Below, piece after piece: positions 8,057 through 16,983 of a stretch of DNA of 64,000 bases. This DNA comes from Desulfobulbaceae bacterium (GTDB taxonomy: Bacteria; Desulfobacterota; Desulfobulbia; Desulfobulbales; Desulfobulbaceae). The notes below the pieces were generated by a model. That model did no database searches, was not told the origin of the DNA, and saw nothing but the letters and a program-made list of their open reading frames with translations. The DNA lies in assembly GCA_023544645.1 (NCBI GenBank), contig JAMJFO010000003.1:62001-126000 (forward strand), read 5' to 3'. How positions within the stretch are numbered: position 1 is the stretch's first letter; every line of letters starts with the position of its first letter. The translations under genes were made by a program, and so were the position numbers.

Positions 8057-10201
8057 TTACTGAGAGGTTTTAATGCCTTGGGATGGTGGGACCATTTCGT
8101 TCATGAGCGACACGGCCAGTTGCACGTAGGGGTCTTCCTCCAGTTGTTCTCTGAGCGGCACATTTTTGTCGTCGGCACCGGCAGATTCATCGGAACCTGT
8201 GAGGTGTGCCGGTGAGCCATTATCGTCCCTGGTCAGCTCGGCGAGCTCCAGCCGGTTTTTTACCGCGCCTTCCAGGTGGACGGGCATGGTCGTGCGTTCG
8301 ATCCGCTCGGCGGCTTTGGCGGTTCGCTCTTTTATCTTATTGAATTCAGGGCTGGAAGCTATCCATTGCGCACTGAGCTGCCTGGCTTTTCGTACGTCGA
8401 ACCGGTAGGACTGCCACGGCGTGAATTTCACGGTTTCAATCTTGTCCCAAGGCAGGGAATAGTCCTGATATTTTTCTCCGCTTTGTAAATGATCCAGTGT
8501 GGTGGGGACAACAATATCCGGCTCAATCCCTTTGTATTGGGTCGATTCGCCGTTTATCCGGTAAAATTTCTGGATGGTCAGCTTGAGAGCGCCCAGGTCC
8601 TCATACTGCCTCCGGTGGAGTATGGGCAGATTGTGATTCAAGTCCAGGATTGTCTGCACTGTTCCTTTGCCGTGGGTATGGTCTCCGCCGATGACCAGGG
8701 CCCGACCGTAATCCTGGAGGGCGGCGGCGAGGATCTCGGAAGCCGAGGCGGAGAATTTGTTGATGAGGATGATAACCGGTTCTTTGAAATAGATATGTTT
8801 ATCCGTATCGTCGAGCACCTTTATCTCGCCCTGGGAGCTTTTTACCTGGACAATCGGCCCGCCGGCCAGAAACAGACCGGAAATGGTAACTGCATCGGAC
8901 AGGGACCCGCCGCCATTGTTTCTCAGGTCGATGATCAGGCCGTTCACCGGATCTTCGTTCTTCAGTTTATGGAGTTCCTTGATCATGTCGCGGGTGGCGT
9001 TTCTGGACTGGCTCTTTGCGCCTGAATCGGCAAAGTTCCGGTAAAAACTGGGAATGCGGAGGTATCCGATTTTCTGTCCTTCGCTGTTTTCAAGGACTTC
9101 TGATTTAATGTAGGTTTCCTCTATCTGCACCACGTCGCGGACAATGGAGATGGTTTTTTTAGCGCCGTCGGGTTTCTGTATGGTCAGGACAACTTCGGTG
9201 CCCTTGGCGCCCCGGATGTAGCTTACCGCTTCCCGTATCCGCATGTCATGGATGTCCACCGGATCTTCTCCTTTTTCCGCCACCGCCAGGATAACGTCTT
9301 CCGTCTGCAGCTGGCCATGGCGTTCAGCGGCGCTGCCGGGAATAATCCTGACAACCTTGATGTTGCCGTCCTCCTCGCTGAGCAGGGCGCCGATGCCTTC
9401 AAGGGAGCCGCTCATATGGATGTCGAAATCCTCTTTGGAGGTTGGCGCCATATAGGAGGTATGCGGGTCAAAAGCCCTGGCAACGGAATCAAAAAAGCGA
9501 TTATAATGCTCCTGGCGGGTTTCCTGCAGCTGCCTGGCAAAGAAGCGGCGGTTTCGGTCGCGGGTTTTCTCCATGGCCTCTGCCCAGAGCGAATCATTGA
9601 TGGTGTCGGTGGGAAGCAATGTTTCGGGCGGGCCGGCTTCGCTGTCATCCTGGTCGTCGGCCGATTCTGTCTTTTTCTGTTTTTCCAGCAGGTCAAGGTA
9701 GGTTTCCAGTGCTTGCATCTTGAGAGTTCGCCGCCAACGGTCGCGCAGTTCATCCATGGTGGAGGCATATTCGATTTTTTTTACATCTGTCTCCAGGTGG
9801 TCGATGCGGAATGGATCAAAGCCGGCATCGAGTAATTGTTCGGTGATGATCTCCACTTCCTTTACGCGCCTGGTAAGAATACCCAGACCGGTATCAGGGA
9901 GGGGGGTTAACCCCTTGCGCAGGTCTTCATCGATGCGATTGGCAAAGGTGCGGAGTTCCTGCGCGTCTTCCTGAAGGAGGAAACGTTTTCTCGGATCGAG
10001 CTGCCGGAGGTACAGGTCAAAGGCGGCTGGTGATACGTCGTCAAGGGATTTGTGGGCAAAGTGCTGCGAGGTCAACTGGTGACTCAGCATGTAGGCCAGT
10101 AGGCGGTTGCGGCCGGCATCAAAGTCGGTGGGCATCACTCCGGCACTGGCCGGCAGTGCAAAGAGCGCCAGGCAGATTGCCACGATGCGAAGTACGTTCA
10201 T
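8057..10201 (-). CDS. prc: C-terminal processing (tail-specific) protease, Prc/Tsp
   Basis: A 714-residue periplasmic S41-family serine protease that degrades or trims proteins from their C-terminus. It has a signal peptide (residues 1-20, ending ALPASA), an N-terminal helical domain, a PDZ domain at about 255-345, and the catalytic core. The nucleophile serine lies in FSASASEI (483-490) and the general-base lysine in HGKGT (Lys512). A C-terminal DUF3340-like region follows. Length and order match the long Prc of proteobacteria, not short CtpA. GGAG precedes the ATG. It is transcribed alone, upstream of the RsbRD-like gene. Confidence 0.93.
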   Translation of the reverse strand: MNVLRIVAICLALFALPASAGVMPTDFDAGRNRLLAYMLSHQLTSQHFAHKSLDDVSPAAFDLYLRQLDPRKRFLLQEDAQELRTFANRIDEDLRKGLTPLPDTGLGILTRRVKEVEIITEQLLDAGFDPFRIDHLETDVKKIEYASTMDELRDRWRRTLKMQALETYLDLLEKQKKTESADDQDDSEAGPPETLLPTDTINDSLWAEAMEKTRDRNRRFFARQLQETRQEHYNRFFDSVARAFDPHTSYMAPTSKEDFDIHMSGSLEGIGALLSEEDGNIKVVRIIPGSAAERHGQLQTEDVILAVAEKGEDPVDIHDMRIREAVSYIRGAKGTEVVLTIQKPDGAKKTISIVRDVVQIEETYIKSEVLENSEGQKIGYLRIPSFYRNFADSGAKSQSRNATRDMIKELHKLKNEDPVNGLIIDLRNNGGGSLSDAVTISGLFLAGGPIVQVKSSQGEIKVLDDTDKHIYFKEPVIILINKFSASASEILAAALQDYGRALVIGGDHTHGKGTVQTILDLNHNLPILHRRQYEDLGALKLTIQKFYRINGESTQYKGIEPDIVVPTTLDHLQSGEKYQDYSLPWDKIETVKFTPWQSYRFDVRKARQLSAQWIASSPEFNKIKERTAKAAERIERTTMPVHLEGAVKNRLELAELTRDDNGSPAHLTGSDESAGADDKNVPLREQLEEDPYVQLAVSLMNEMVPPSQGIKTSQ

Positions 10202-10329
10202 AATTGCTCCGTTATAATTGTCGAGAAGGGGTCCGGCGTCGCGGGTTCCTTCTGCAGGTCAGTGTTTACCGCAGAGTTGCGTCCGGATGACCTGCGCGGC
10301 ATTCCGGTAATCCAATATAATTTTGCGGA

Positions 10330-10358
10330 TTGACAACTATGCTAAAGTACGATAAATT
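10330..10358 (+). promoter_or_regulatory. Sigma-70-type promoter of the AcsE-like gene
   Basis: TTGACA (10330-10335), a 17-bp spacer and TAAATT (10353-10358). The -35 box is perfect. The inferred transcription start is about 60 bases before the ATG, which has AAAGGAG upstream. Confidence 0.65.
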
Positions 10359-10427
10359 AACATCTTTTCACAAAAAATGAAATAACCTTTTAGGGCTATC
10401 AATTATTATTCTTAAAGGAGAAAACAA

Positions 10428-11324
10428 ATGGCGATGACGGTGAAAGCAATTGCTGAGAGTATTAATATTATGGGCAATAGAAGCGGCGGCGCGATGAAAG
10501 AGCGTAATCCCGCTCCTGTGCAGGAGATGGCCAAGGAGGAGACAAATGCCGGAGCCGCCTATCTGGATCTCAATATCGGTCCTGCCCGCAAGGACGGCAC
10601 GGAACTGATGCCCTGGGTCGTGGAGACTGTTCAGGCGGTTGTTGACACACCCCTCTGTCTTGATACAACCAATACCGATGCAATGGCCGCCGGCTTTAAG
10701 GTTGTCACCAATAAAACCCAGGCCATTATGAACTCCATTTCCGCCCAGCCGGAACGGATGGAGAAGCTGATTCCGGTGGCCGCCGAGGCCGGCTGCGACG
10801 TTATTGCCCTGCTCTGGGGGCCTGATGGTATGCCGCGTGATTCCAATGAACGTGCCTCCATGTCAGTTGACCTGATGATGGCCATGAACGAGGCCGGCAT
10901 TCCCAATGAGAAAATTCTGTTCGACCCCATCGGCACGCCGATCACTCTTGGCGCCGAGCAGATCGCTTCCGGGCTTGAGTTCATGATGATGCTGCAGGAT
11001 ATAGCGCCCGGCGCCGGATCTACAGTGGGTCTGTCCAATGTGTCCAACGGGGTGGCCGAGCATCTGCGGAAGTACCTGGATCGGACCTACCTGATCATGT
11101 TGATGAAGTATGGTATCAGCACGGCCATCGTCAATTCTTATGACAGTGAACTGATGGCGATCTGCAAGGGTGAGCGGCAGGAACTGGTGGACCTGGTGCA
11201 CGGGATGATGGACGGCAATGATCCTGATCCTTCAACCCTTGAAGGGACGGCTCTTGAACATTATAAAACCTACAAGGCCCTTTCCGGTCAGATGGTTTTT
11301 TCCGAGTCCTGGCTCCAACTGTAA
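10428..11324 (+). CDS. Pterin-binding methyltransferase, AcsE/MtrH-like
   Basis: A 298-residue TIM-barrel protein of the pterin-binding family. GAAYLDLNIGPARKDG and a following LCLDTTN strand match the methyltetrahydrofolate site shared by dihydropteroate synthase and methyltransferases. It probably moves the methyl group between methyltetrahydrofolate and a corrinoid protein, as AcsE does in the Wood-Ljungdahl pathway. It is not a folate-synthesis DHPS: it lacks the DHPS signatures and sits alone, flanked by its own promoter and terminator. No other acs gene is visible nearby, so the corrinoid partner must be encoded elsewhere. Confidence 0.75.
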   Translation: MAMTVKAIAESINIMGNRSGGAMKERNPAPVQEMAKEETNAGAAYLDLNIGPARKDGTELMPWVVETVQAVVDTPLCLDTTNTDAMAAGFKVVTNKTQAIMNSISAQPERMEKLIPVAAEAGCDVIALLWGPDGMPRDSNERASMSVDLMMAMNEAGIPNEKILFDPIGTPITLGAEQIASGLEFMMMLQDIAPGAGSTVGLSNVSNGVAEHLRKYLDRTYLIMLMKYGISTAIVNSYDSELMAICKGERQELVDLVHGMMDGNDPDPSTLEGTALEHYKTYKALSGQMVFSESWLQL

Positions 11325-11350
11325 TAACAGCAGGCCACAACATGTTTTTC

Positions 11351-11390
11351 TCGACGAGAGGCGGCCTGACAGCCGCCTCTCGTCGATTTT
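11351..11390 (+). terminator. Rho-independent terminator after the AcsE-like gene
   Basis: A perfect 15-bp stem, 11351-11365 with 11372-11386 (core GAGAGGCGGC/GCCGCCTCTC), a 6-nt loop and a TTTT tail. Confidence 0.92.
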
Positions 11391-11430
11391 GCGGCAGGAG
11401 CAACCCTCGGATTGAGGCTGGTTCAGAACA

Positions 11431-12024
11431 ATGATCGATACCTCCGGCCATCATATTGTATACGGTACGCTGCATGATTTTCTGACCGGCGAGGAACTGC
11501 CTGATACCGATGATGAACGATACCGGCAGCAGTTGGCCCGTTTCCTCGTCCAGGAGAAAGGATATGCGGCCGGTGAGCTGCAGCCGCGGCTCACAGTAGA
11601 GACGCAGTTCAATAATCAGTTTGTCAGGTCGGTTATTGAGCTCACCGTCCGCATGGCAGACCGGCGGGTGATGCTTGTCCGCTATGGGCCGGGATCGCTG
11701 GTCACCAGGGAGAGACCGGCAATTGCCGCCGCCAGGATTCTTGATCCTGCCTATCGGATCCCTCTGGCAGTGGTGACGAATTGCCGTGACGCCGAGTTGC
11801 TGGACACCGGGACCGGCAAGGTGCTCGATTCCGGAATGGGCGGCATTCCGGACCGCGAAAAACTGGCGGGGATGCTGGCAACGTTACAATTTGAACCTTT
11901 TGTAGACGAGCACGCCCGGGAACGGGAGGCCAGGATTCTCAATGTGTTTGATGTGGAAGTCTGCTGCCGCAACAACTCGTGTGAACTGCCGCCGGATGGC
12001 GGCGGAACTGATAAAAATACATAA
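11431..12024 (+). CDS. Orphan HsdR N-terminal-like (PD-(D/E)XK-fold) protein
   Basis: A 197-residue protein whose N-terminal half (LHDFLTGEELPDTDDERYRQ to QEKGYAAGEL) resembles the type I restriction enzyme R N-terminal-like domain. No helicase, specificity or methylase gene is nearby, so this is not a restriction system. The acidic and lysine residues of an active nuclease site are not evident in the following strands, and a short Cys pair lies near the C-terminus (VCCRNNSC). Such stand-alone proteins occur in Desulfobacterota; their job is unknown. It precedes the DAHP synthase by 47 bases and may share its transcript. Confidence 0.6.
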   Translation: MIDTSGHHIVYGTLHDFLTGEELPDTDDERYRQQLARFLVQEKGYAAGELQPRLTVETQFNNQFVRSVIELTVRMADRRVMLVRYGPGSLVTRERPAIAAARILDPAYRIPLAVVTNCRDAELLDTGTGKVLDSGMGGIPDREKLAGMLATLQFEPFVDEHAREREARILNVFDVEVCCRNNSCELPPDGGGTDKNT

Positions 12025-12071
12025 TAAAATTTTGTACAAAAATTACTGGATCAGGTGAGGAAAATACGATC

Positions 12072-13421
12072 ATGACAGAACATGCCCGGGACTGGAACAA
12101 ATCAAGCTGGCAGAACCGTCCGGCCCTTCAGCAGCCGAACTGGCCGGATAAAATGAAATATGACGAAGTGCTGTCCAATCTTTCAACTCTCCCCCCGCTG
12201 GTGTTTGCCGGGGAGATCCGGGCTCTCAAACAGATGCTCGCCAAAGCTGTCACCGGCGATGCCTTTCTGCTGCAGGGAGGTGACTGTTCCGAGGAATTTA
12301 CCAACTGCACCGCCCCTCGTATTCGTGAAACATTGAAGGTTTTGCTGCAGATGGCGGTTATTTTGACATATGCCGGCGGCAAGCCGGTGGTCAAGGTCGG
12401 CCGGATCGCAGGCCAGTACGCCAAGCCCCGTTCCAGTGATACCGAGATCGTTGACGGTGTGGAGATTCCAAGCTACCGGGGCGATATGGCCAACTCGGCC
12501 GAACCTATCCCTGAAGCCCGAATTCCGGATCCGGAACGGATGCTCAAGGGATACTATCTTTCCGCTGCCACTCTCAACCTGCTGCGAGCCTTCACCAGGG
12601 GTGGTTTTGCCGCCTTGCACCGGGTTCAGGCCTGGAACCAGGAGTTTGTCAAGCAGTCGCCCATGGGACGATCATATGAACGACTGGCCAGGCAGATCAG
12701 CCAGGCGCTCGATTTCATGGAGACCATCGGCATCTCCACTGATATTCCCCAGATGAACCAGGCCCAGTTTTTTACTTCGCATGAAGCCTTGTTCCTGGGA
12801 TATGAAGAATCACTGACCCGTGAGGACTCGACCACGGGCGGATGGTATGATTGTTCTGCTCATATGCTGTGGATCGGCGACCGTACCCGCCAGATCGACG
12901 GCGCCCATATCGAATTTCTCCGCGGGGTGCTTAATCCGCTGGGCATGAAGATCGGTCCGAAATACGAACTGGCTGATATCCTGGCAATTATTGAACGGCT
13001 GAATCCGGACAATGAACCGGGGCGGATGACCCTGATCACCCGCTTCGGGGCCAAGGGGATTGAAAAATTCCTGCCGCCGCTGATACGGGGAGTGAAGAAG
13101 GCCGGATTCCATGTGGTGTGGAGCTGCGATCCCATGCATGCCAACACTTTTACCGCGGCCAGCGGGCCGAAGACCAGGAATTTTGATGACATTCTTTCCG
13201 AGCTGCGGTGCTTTTTTGAACTGCACTGGTCCGAAGGCACGGTTCCGGGCGGCGTGCATTTTGAACTGACCGGCGAGAATGTGACCGAATGTATTGGTGG
13301 CGCCCGGCAGCTGGCTGACGAGCAGCTCAACCTCAATTACCTGACGACCTGTGATCCCAGGCTTAACGCTGAACAGAGTCTGGAGATGGCGTTTCAGATT
13401 GCGGAAATGATCCGTCGGTAG
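12072..13421 (+). CDS. 3-deoxy-7-phosphoheptulonate synthase, class II
   Basis: Catalyses the first step of aromatic amino-acid synthesis: phosphoenolpyruvate plus erythrose 4-phosphate to DAHP. The 449-residue length and motifs (FLLQGGDCSEEF near residue 65, GRIAGQYAKPR, SCDPMHANT, GGVHFELTGENVTEC) are those of the class II (plant/Mycobacterium) type, which is distinct from AroF/G/H of E. coli. Metal-binding Cys, His, Glu and Asp lie in these motifs. It follows the HsdR-N-like gene on the same strand and converges on the ptsN operon. A hairpin with a T-run inside the end of ptsN (13511-13545) may stop its transcript. Confidence 0.93.
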   Translation: MTEHARDWNKSSWQNRPALQQPNWPDKMKYDEVLSNLSTLPPLVFAGEIRALKQMLAKAVTGDAFLLQGGDCSEEFTNCTAPRIRETLKVLLQMAVILTYAGGKPVVKVGRIAGQYAKPRSSDTEIVDGVEIPSYRGDMANSAEPIPEARIPDPERMLKGYYLSAATLNLLRAFTRGGFAALHRVQAWNQEFVKQSPMGRSYERLARQISQALDFMETIGISTDIPQMNQAQFFTSHEALFLGYEESLTREDSTTGGWYDCSAHMLWIGDRTRQIDGAHIEFLRGVLNPLGMKIGPKYELADILAIIERLNPDNEPGRMTLITRFGAKGIEKFLPPLIRGVKKAGFHVVWSCDPMHANTFTAASGPKTRNFDDILSELRCFFELHWSEGTVPGGVHFELTGENVTECIGGARQLADEQLNLNYLTTCDPRLNAEQSLEMAFQIAEMIRR

Positions 13422-13474
13422 GATCCTGACGGGTCGTTTTGCCTGGGAAGCCCGGTGGGCTGCATGTCTGCAGG

Positions 13475-13930
13475 TTACTCGGCTTGCTGGAAAATATCGA
13501 TGACTTCCCCGGGGCTCTCTGTTGTACGGAGAGCCCTTCGTTTTTCCGGTTGTTTCAGCAGGCGGCTGATTCCGGCCAGGGTTTTCAGGTATTCGTCAAT
13601 CACCTGCACGGGAGAGAGGATCATGACCAGGAGGTGTACCGGCTGGTTGTCGATGGATTCATAACCGATGCCGTTGCGGCTGCGTCCGAAACCGAGAAGG
13701 ATGCGGTCAAGCCCTTCAACCTTTCCATGGGGGATGGCCACGCCATTCCCCACCCCGGTTGAGCCGATCAGCTCACGATCGCGCAGGACCTGATACAGGG
13801 TTGCAATCTTCAGGTGCGGACAGTGTTTATGAAGAACCCCGGCCAGTTCCTTCAGAGCTCCTTCCTTATTTCGGGCCTTGAGGTCAAGGAGGACGTCCTG
13901 CTCCTGCAGCTGGATCATGCTTCCGCTCAT
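13475..13930 (-). CDS. ptsN: PtsN, nitrogen-PTS EIIA-type regulatory protein
   Basis: A 151-residue EIIA(Ntr)-like protein that is phosphorylated on a histidine and acts by protein-protein contact, not sugar transport. The site is in GVGNGVAIPHGKV (His near residue 68). Its ATG overlaps the rpoN stop by four bases (ATGA), so translation is coupled. The rpoN-ptsN pairing is conserved in proteobacteria, though hpf, often between them, is absent here. It closes the lptA-lptB-rpoN-ptsN series. Confidence 0.9.
   Translation of the reverse strand: MSGSMIQLQEQDVLLDLKARNKEGALKELAGVLHKHCPHLKIATLYQVLRDRELIGSTGVGNGVAIPHGKVEGLDRILLGFGRSRNGIGYESIDNQPVHLLVMILSPVQVIDEYLKTLAGISRLLKQPEKRRALRTTESPGEVIDIFQQAE
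13511..13545 (+). terminator. Possible plus-strand terminator embedded in the 3' end of ptsN
   Basis: GGGCTCTC (13512-13519) pairs with GAGAGCCC (13529-13536), followed by TTCGTTTTT on the plus strand. It lies about 90 bases after the class II DAHP synthase stop and inside the opposite-strand ptsN coding sequence. Confidence 0.5.
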
Positions 13931-15375
13931 TTTTTGCGCCGGTATTTGACCGGCAGGATCCCCATCTGGTCCCGATATTTTGCCACGGTCCGGCGCGCTA
14001 CCTGGATATTTTCCGTTGCCAGCATTTCAGATATCTTGTTGTCGCTCAGCGGCTTTACCGGATTTTCCGCCTGGACCAGTTGACGGATCCTGTTGCGGAT
14101 GCTTTCCGAGGCGACCGATTCTCCGTCCATGGTGGCCACCGCGGTGCTGAAGAAATACTTCAGTTCGTAGATGCCCTGCGGGGTGTGGGCGTACTTGTGT
14201 GACGTAACCCGGCTGACCGTTGATTCGTGCATGTCGATGTCGTCCGCAACATCTCGAAGGATCAACGGGTTAAGATGGGATGGTCCGTATTCGAAAAAAT
14301 CTCTCTGGAATTTGAGGATGCTTTCCATGACCTTGTAGATGGTTCGTTGCCGTTGCTGCAGGGATTTAATGAACCATTCGGCGCTGCGCTGTTTTTCCCT
14401 GAGGTATCCCACCGATTCATTGGTCAGGTTTTTTTTCTGCTTGAGCAGCGCCAGGTAATCGCCGGACAGTTTGAGCTGGGGCAGTCCGTCGTTGTTGAGC
14501 TGAATTATAAACTCGCCATCAACCTTGTACACATAGACATCCGGCACAATGTAGTTGATATCATCGTTGGAGAATTCATTGCCGGGGAAAGGAGTGAGGC
14601 TGGTGATTATTTCAATTTCCTTGGTCACGCTGCGGACGGTGGTTCCGGTCTTCCTGGCGATGAGCGCGTGGTTGCGGGTTTCAAGCAGGCCTATGTGTTC
14701 ATCGACAATGCGGTAGGCAAGCGTGTTTTCAAGGCCTTTGCGCTGGAGCTGCAGGAGGAGTGATTCGCGGATATTGCGGGCTGCTATCCCCGGTGGATCA
14801 AGTCCCTGGATCAGCCCCAGCACCTGCTCCGCTGTTTCCTCGGAGCAGCCGGCATATGCGCAGATATCATAAATGTCCGCCTGGAGAAAGCCGTGCCGGT
14901 CAAGATTGCCGATGATGAACATGGCAATGTCCATCTGGCGGTCGTCGAGCTCCAGGTCGGCCAGCTGCCAGTGCATATGCGCCGAAAGCCCTGGTTTGGC
15001 CGAGATGAAGTCAAACTGTGACGGAGCGTCTGCCGCGGGTTTTTCGCGGGCAAAGGAGAAGTCGGTGTCAAAGCTGTTTTCGTAGTCGGACCAGTTGACC
15101 TCGCCGATGCTGGACGGGTCGTCTCCCGGAACCTGGGTGGTGACATCGGCTTCCGGAATTTCCCGGTTTTCCTCCACCTGCCGGGCGTCGGATTCGGTCA
15201 GCGGGCTGGCCTCCTCTGTAAATTCTTCGAGCAGTGGATTCTGTTCTATTTCAGCCTGCAGGGCGTCGGTCAGCTCCAGGCGATTGAGCTGCAGCAGCTT
15301 GATCGCCTGGCGCAGCTGGGGTGTCATCACCAGTTTCTGCGCCAGCTTGAGCTGTTGCCTCATTTCAAGAGCCAT
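13927..15375 (-). CDS. rpoN: RNA polymerase sigma-54 factor
   Basis: The alternative sigma factor that recognises -24/-12 promoters and needs an ATP-driven activator. The N-terminal glutamine-rich activator region (LKLAQKLVMTPQLRQAIKLL), the core-binding domain, a helix-turn-helix (DMHESTVSRVTSHKY) and the RpoN box (ARRTVAKYRD near residue 462) are all present in 482 residues, so it is intact. A consensus sigma-54 promoter occurs in this window at 38436-38451. The gene lies 92 bases downstream of lptB and overlaps ptsN. Confidence 0.96.
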   Translation of the reverse strand: MALEMRQQLKLAQKLVMTPQLRQAIKLLQLNRLELTDALQAEIEQNPLLEEFTEEASPLTESDARQVEENREIPEADVTTQVPGDDPSSIGEVNWSDYENSFDTDFSFAREKPAADAPSQFDFISAKPGLSAHMHWQLADLELDDRQMDIAMFIIGNLDRHGFLQADIYDICAYAGCSEETAEQVLGLIQGLDPPGIAARNIRESLLLQLQRKGLENTLAYRIVDEHIGLLETRNHALIARKTGTTVRSVTKEIEIITSLTPFPGNEFSNDDINYIVPDVYVYKVDGEFIIQLNNDGLPQLKLSGDYLALLKQKKNLTNESVGYLREKQRSAEWFIKSLQQRQRTIYKVMESILKFQRDFFEYGPSHLNPLILRDVADDIDMHESTVSRVTSHKYAHTPQGIYELKYFFSTAVATMDGESVASESIRNRIRQLVQAENPVKPLSDNKISEMLATENIQVARRTVAKYRDQMGILPVKYRRKK

Positions 15376-15467
15376 AGTCGTTTACCGTACCGGCAGATCA
15401 GGTGTCTGCGGTTGTTTAGTCCTGCGGTTGATGGGAGTAAAACTGTTCTGCGGTGTCATTTCGTGTT

Positions 15468-16199
15468 TCACATGCTGAAGTTGTCGCCAAGATACATTTT
15501 ACGGGCCACTTCACTTTCAATGATATCTGCCGCCACCCCGCTTGTCAGGATCTGCCCGTTGTTCATGATGTAGGCAAAGTCGCAGACCTGGAGGGTTTCC
15601 CGGACATTGTGGTCGGAGATAAGCACGCCCAGGCCTTTTCGTTTGAGTTCGCGGATAATCTGCTGCAGATCGGCGACTGAAAGCGGATCAACCCCGGCAA
15701 AGGGTTCATCGAGCAGAATAAAACTCGGCCTGGTGGCCAGGGCCCGCATGATCTCCACCCGCCGGCGCTCCCCCCCGGACAGCGCGTGACCCTTGTTGCT
15801 GGCGAGGTGCTCGATCTTCAGGTCGGCCATAAGTTCTCCGATGATGCTGTTGATTTCGTTTGCCGCCAGTCCCAGGGGTTCGAGGACAATGCGGACATTT
15901 TCCTCAACGGTCAGTTTCTTGAACACCGATGGCTCCTGGGCAAGATAGGTGATCCCCTTCCACGCCCTTTTGTGGATCGGCAGGTTGGTTATGTCCTCGC
16001 CGTTAAGATAAATATGACCGCCGTCCGGGCGGATAAAACCGACAATGGAGTAAAATGTCGTTGTCTTGCCGGCTCCGTTGGGACCGAGCAGGCCGACAAC
16101 CATGCTGTCCCGCACCTGGAGGTTGACCTGGTCGACAACCCGCCGGTTCCGGTACTCCTTGATAATGTTTTTCGTTTCCAGGATCGATTGAGCAGGCAT
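15468..16199 (-). CDS. lptB: LptB, ATPase of the LPS export ABC transporter
   Basis: A 243-residue cytoplasmic ABC ATPase that powers extraction of lipopolysaccharide from the inner membrane by LptFGC. It has Walker A (GPNGAGKTT), the signature LSGGERRR, Walker B (FILLDEPFAGVD) and the switch His in SDHNVRETL. The C-terminal half ends as typical LptB. It directly follows lptA with a 6-base gap, which separates it from the similar LivG ATPases. Confidence 0.95.
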   Translation of the reverse strand: MPAQSILETKNIIKEYRNRRVVDQVNLQVRDSMVVGLLGPNGAGKTTTFYSIVGFIRPDGGHIYLNGEDITNLPIHKRAWKGITYLAQEPSVFKKLTVEENVRIVLEPLGLAANEINSIIGELMADLKIEHLASNKGHALSGGERRRVEIMRALATRPSFILLDEPFAGVDPLSVADLQQIIRELKRKGLGVLISDHNVRETLQVCDFAYIMNNGQILTSGVAADIIESEVARKMYLGDNFSM

Positions 16200-16205
16200 G
16201 GGCGT

Positions 16206-16766
16206 TTATTTCTTTGCGGCATCAGGATGGATGACCGCCTTGACCCTGCCCGCTTTGCCTTCCCCCTGGTCCGGTTTGCCCTCGGCGGTTACCGGGCTTT
16301 CAACAATGGAGCGACCCTCATCCAGGAAATAGGTGATGGTTTTGCCGGCTACCATGTTCTGTCCCTGCCACCCCTTGGCGTCACCGGACAGGATGACTTT
16401 GCGGTCCCGGGCGTAGTAGTCCATGCGGTTGCCGGTTCCCAGCCAGTCGCCCTGGGATATCTGGACATTGCCCCTGCAGATAAGTTTGTGGACTTCGCTT
16501 GCCGCCTTTTTTCCGCCGGCGCTGTCGTCCTGGATATAGTAGACGGTCATTTCGTCGGTCCTGATCAGCAGGTCGCCCTGGCGGGCATCCACATTGCCGG
16601 TGAAGATGACGGAATTGTCCTTTTCCTGCGAAACCATGCGGTCGGCTTCGATATGGATCGGCACCTGCTGATTTTCCACAGCGCTAGCCGGCGAAAATAA
16701 CACCAGGATTCCCGCGAACAGGAGGAGTGCCGAATGTATCGTATTGAAACGAGGTCGTAATTTCAT
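16206..16766 (-). CDS. lptA: LptA, periplasmic LPS transport protein (OstA-like)
   Basis: A periplasmic beta-jellyroll protein that bridges LPS from LptC to LptD. I start it at 16766 (MKLRPRFN...), with GGAG upstream; an in-frame extension to 17153 crosses into the divergent argB region and has no matching features. This gives 186 residues: a signal peptide (about 1-30, SPASA), then an OstA domain (IEADRMVSQEKDNSVIFTGN, and a YYARDRKVILSGDAKG segment). A basic tail follows. No lptC-like gene is found in the window; the region upstream is the divergent argB promoter. Confidence 0.9.
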   Translation of the reverse strand: MKLRPRFNTIHSALLLFAGILVLFSPASAVENQQVPIHIEADRMVSQEKDNSVIFTGNVDARQGDLLIRTDEMTVYYIQDDSAGGKKAASEVHKLICRGNVQISQGDWLGTGNRMDYYARDRKVILSGDAKGWQGQNMVAGKTITYFLDEGRSIVESPVTAEGKPDQGEGKAGRVKAVIHPDAAKK

Positions 16767-16983
16767 GAAAAGCTCCGCTAAAAAACGTCCTTTCGGCGTT
16801 TCAGGTTTGTTTCTTGCATATGGATAAATCTTACTTGCTCCCATGGGAAATGTAAAGAGCATATAACAGGATATTCTCTCCCCGCAAGGAGGAAGAGAAC
16901 TGTTTACAGCTGTCTGCGGCGAGAGTAATATAAATGATCTGAATGTCAATATTGGTGTAACCTGCGCCGCTTCGGAGAGGAAA

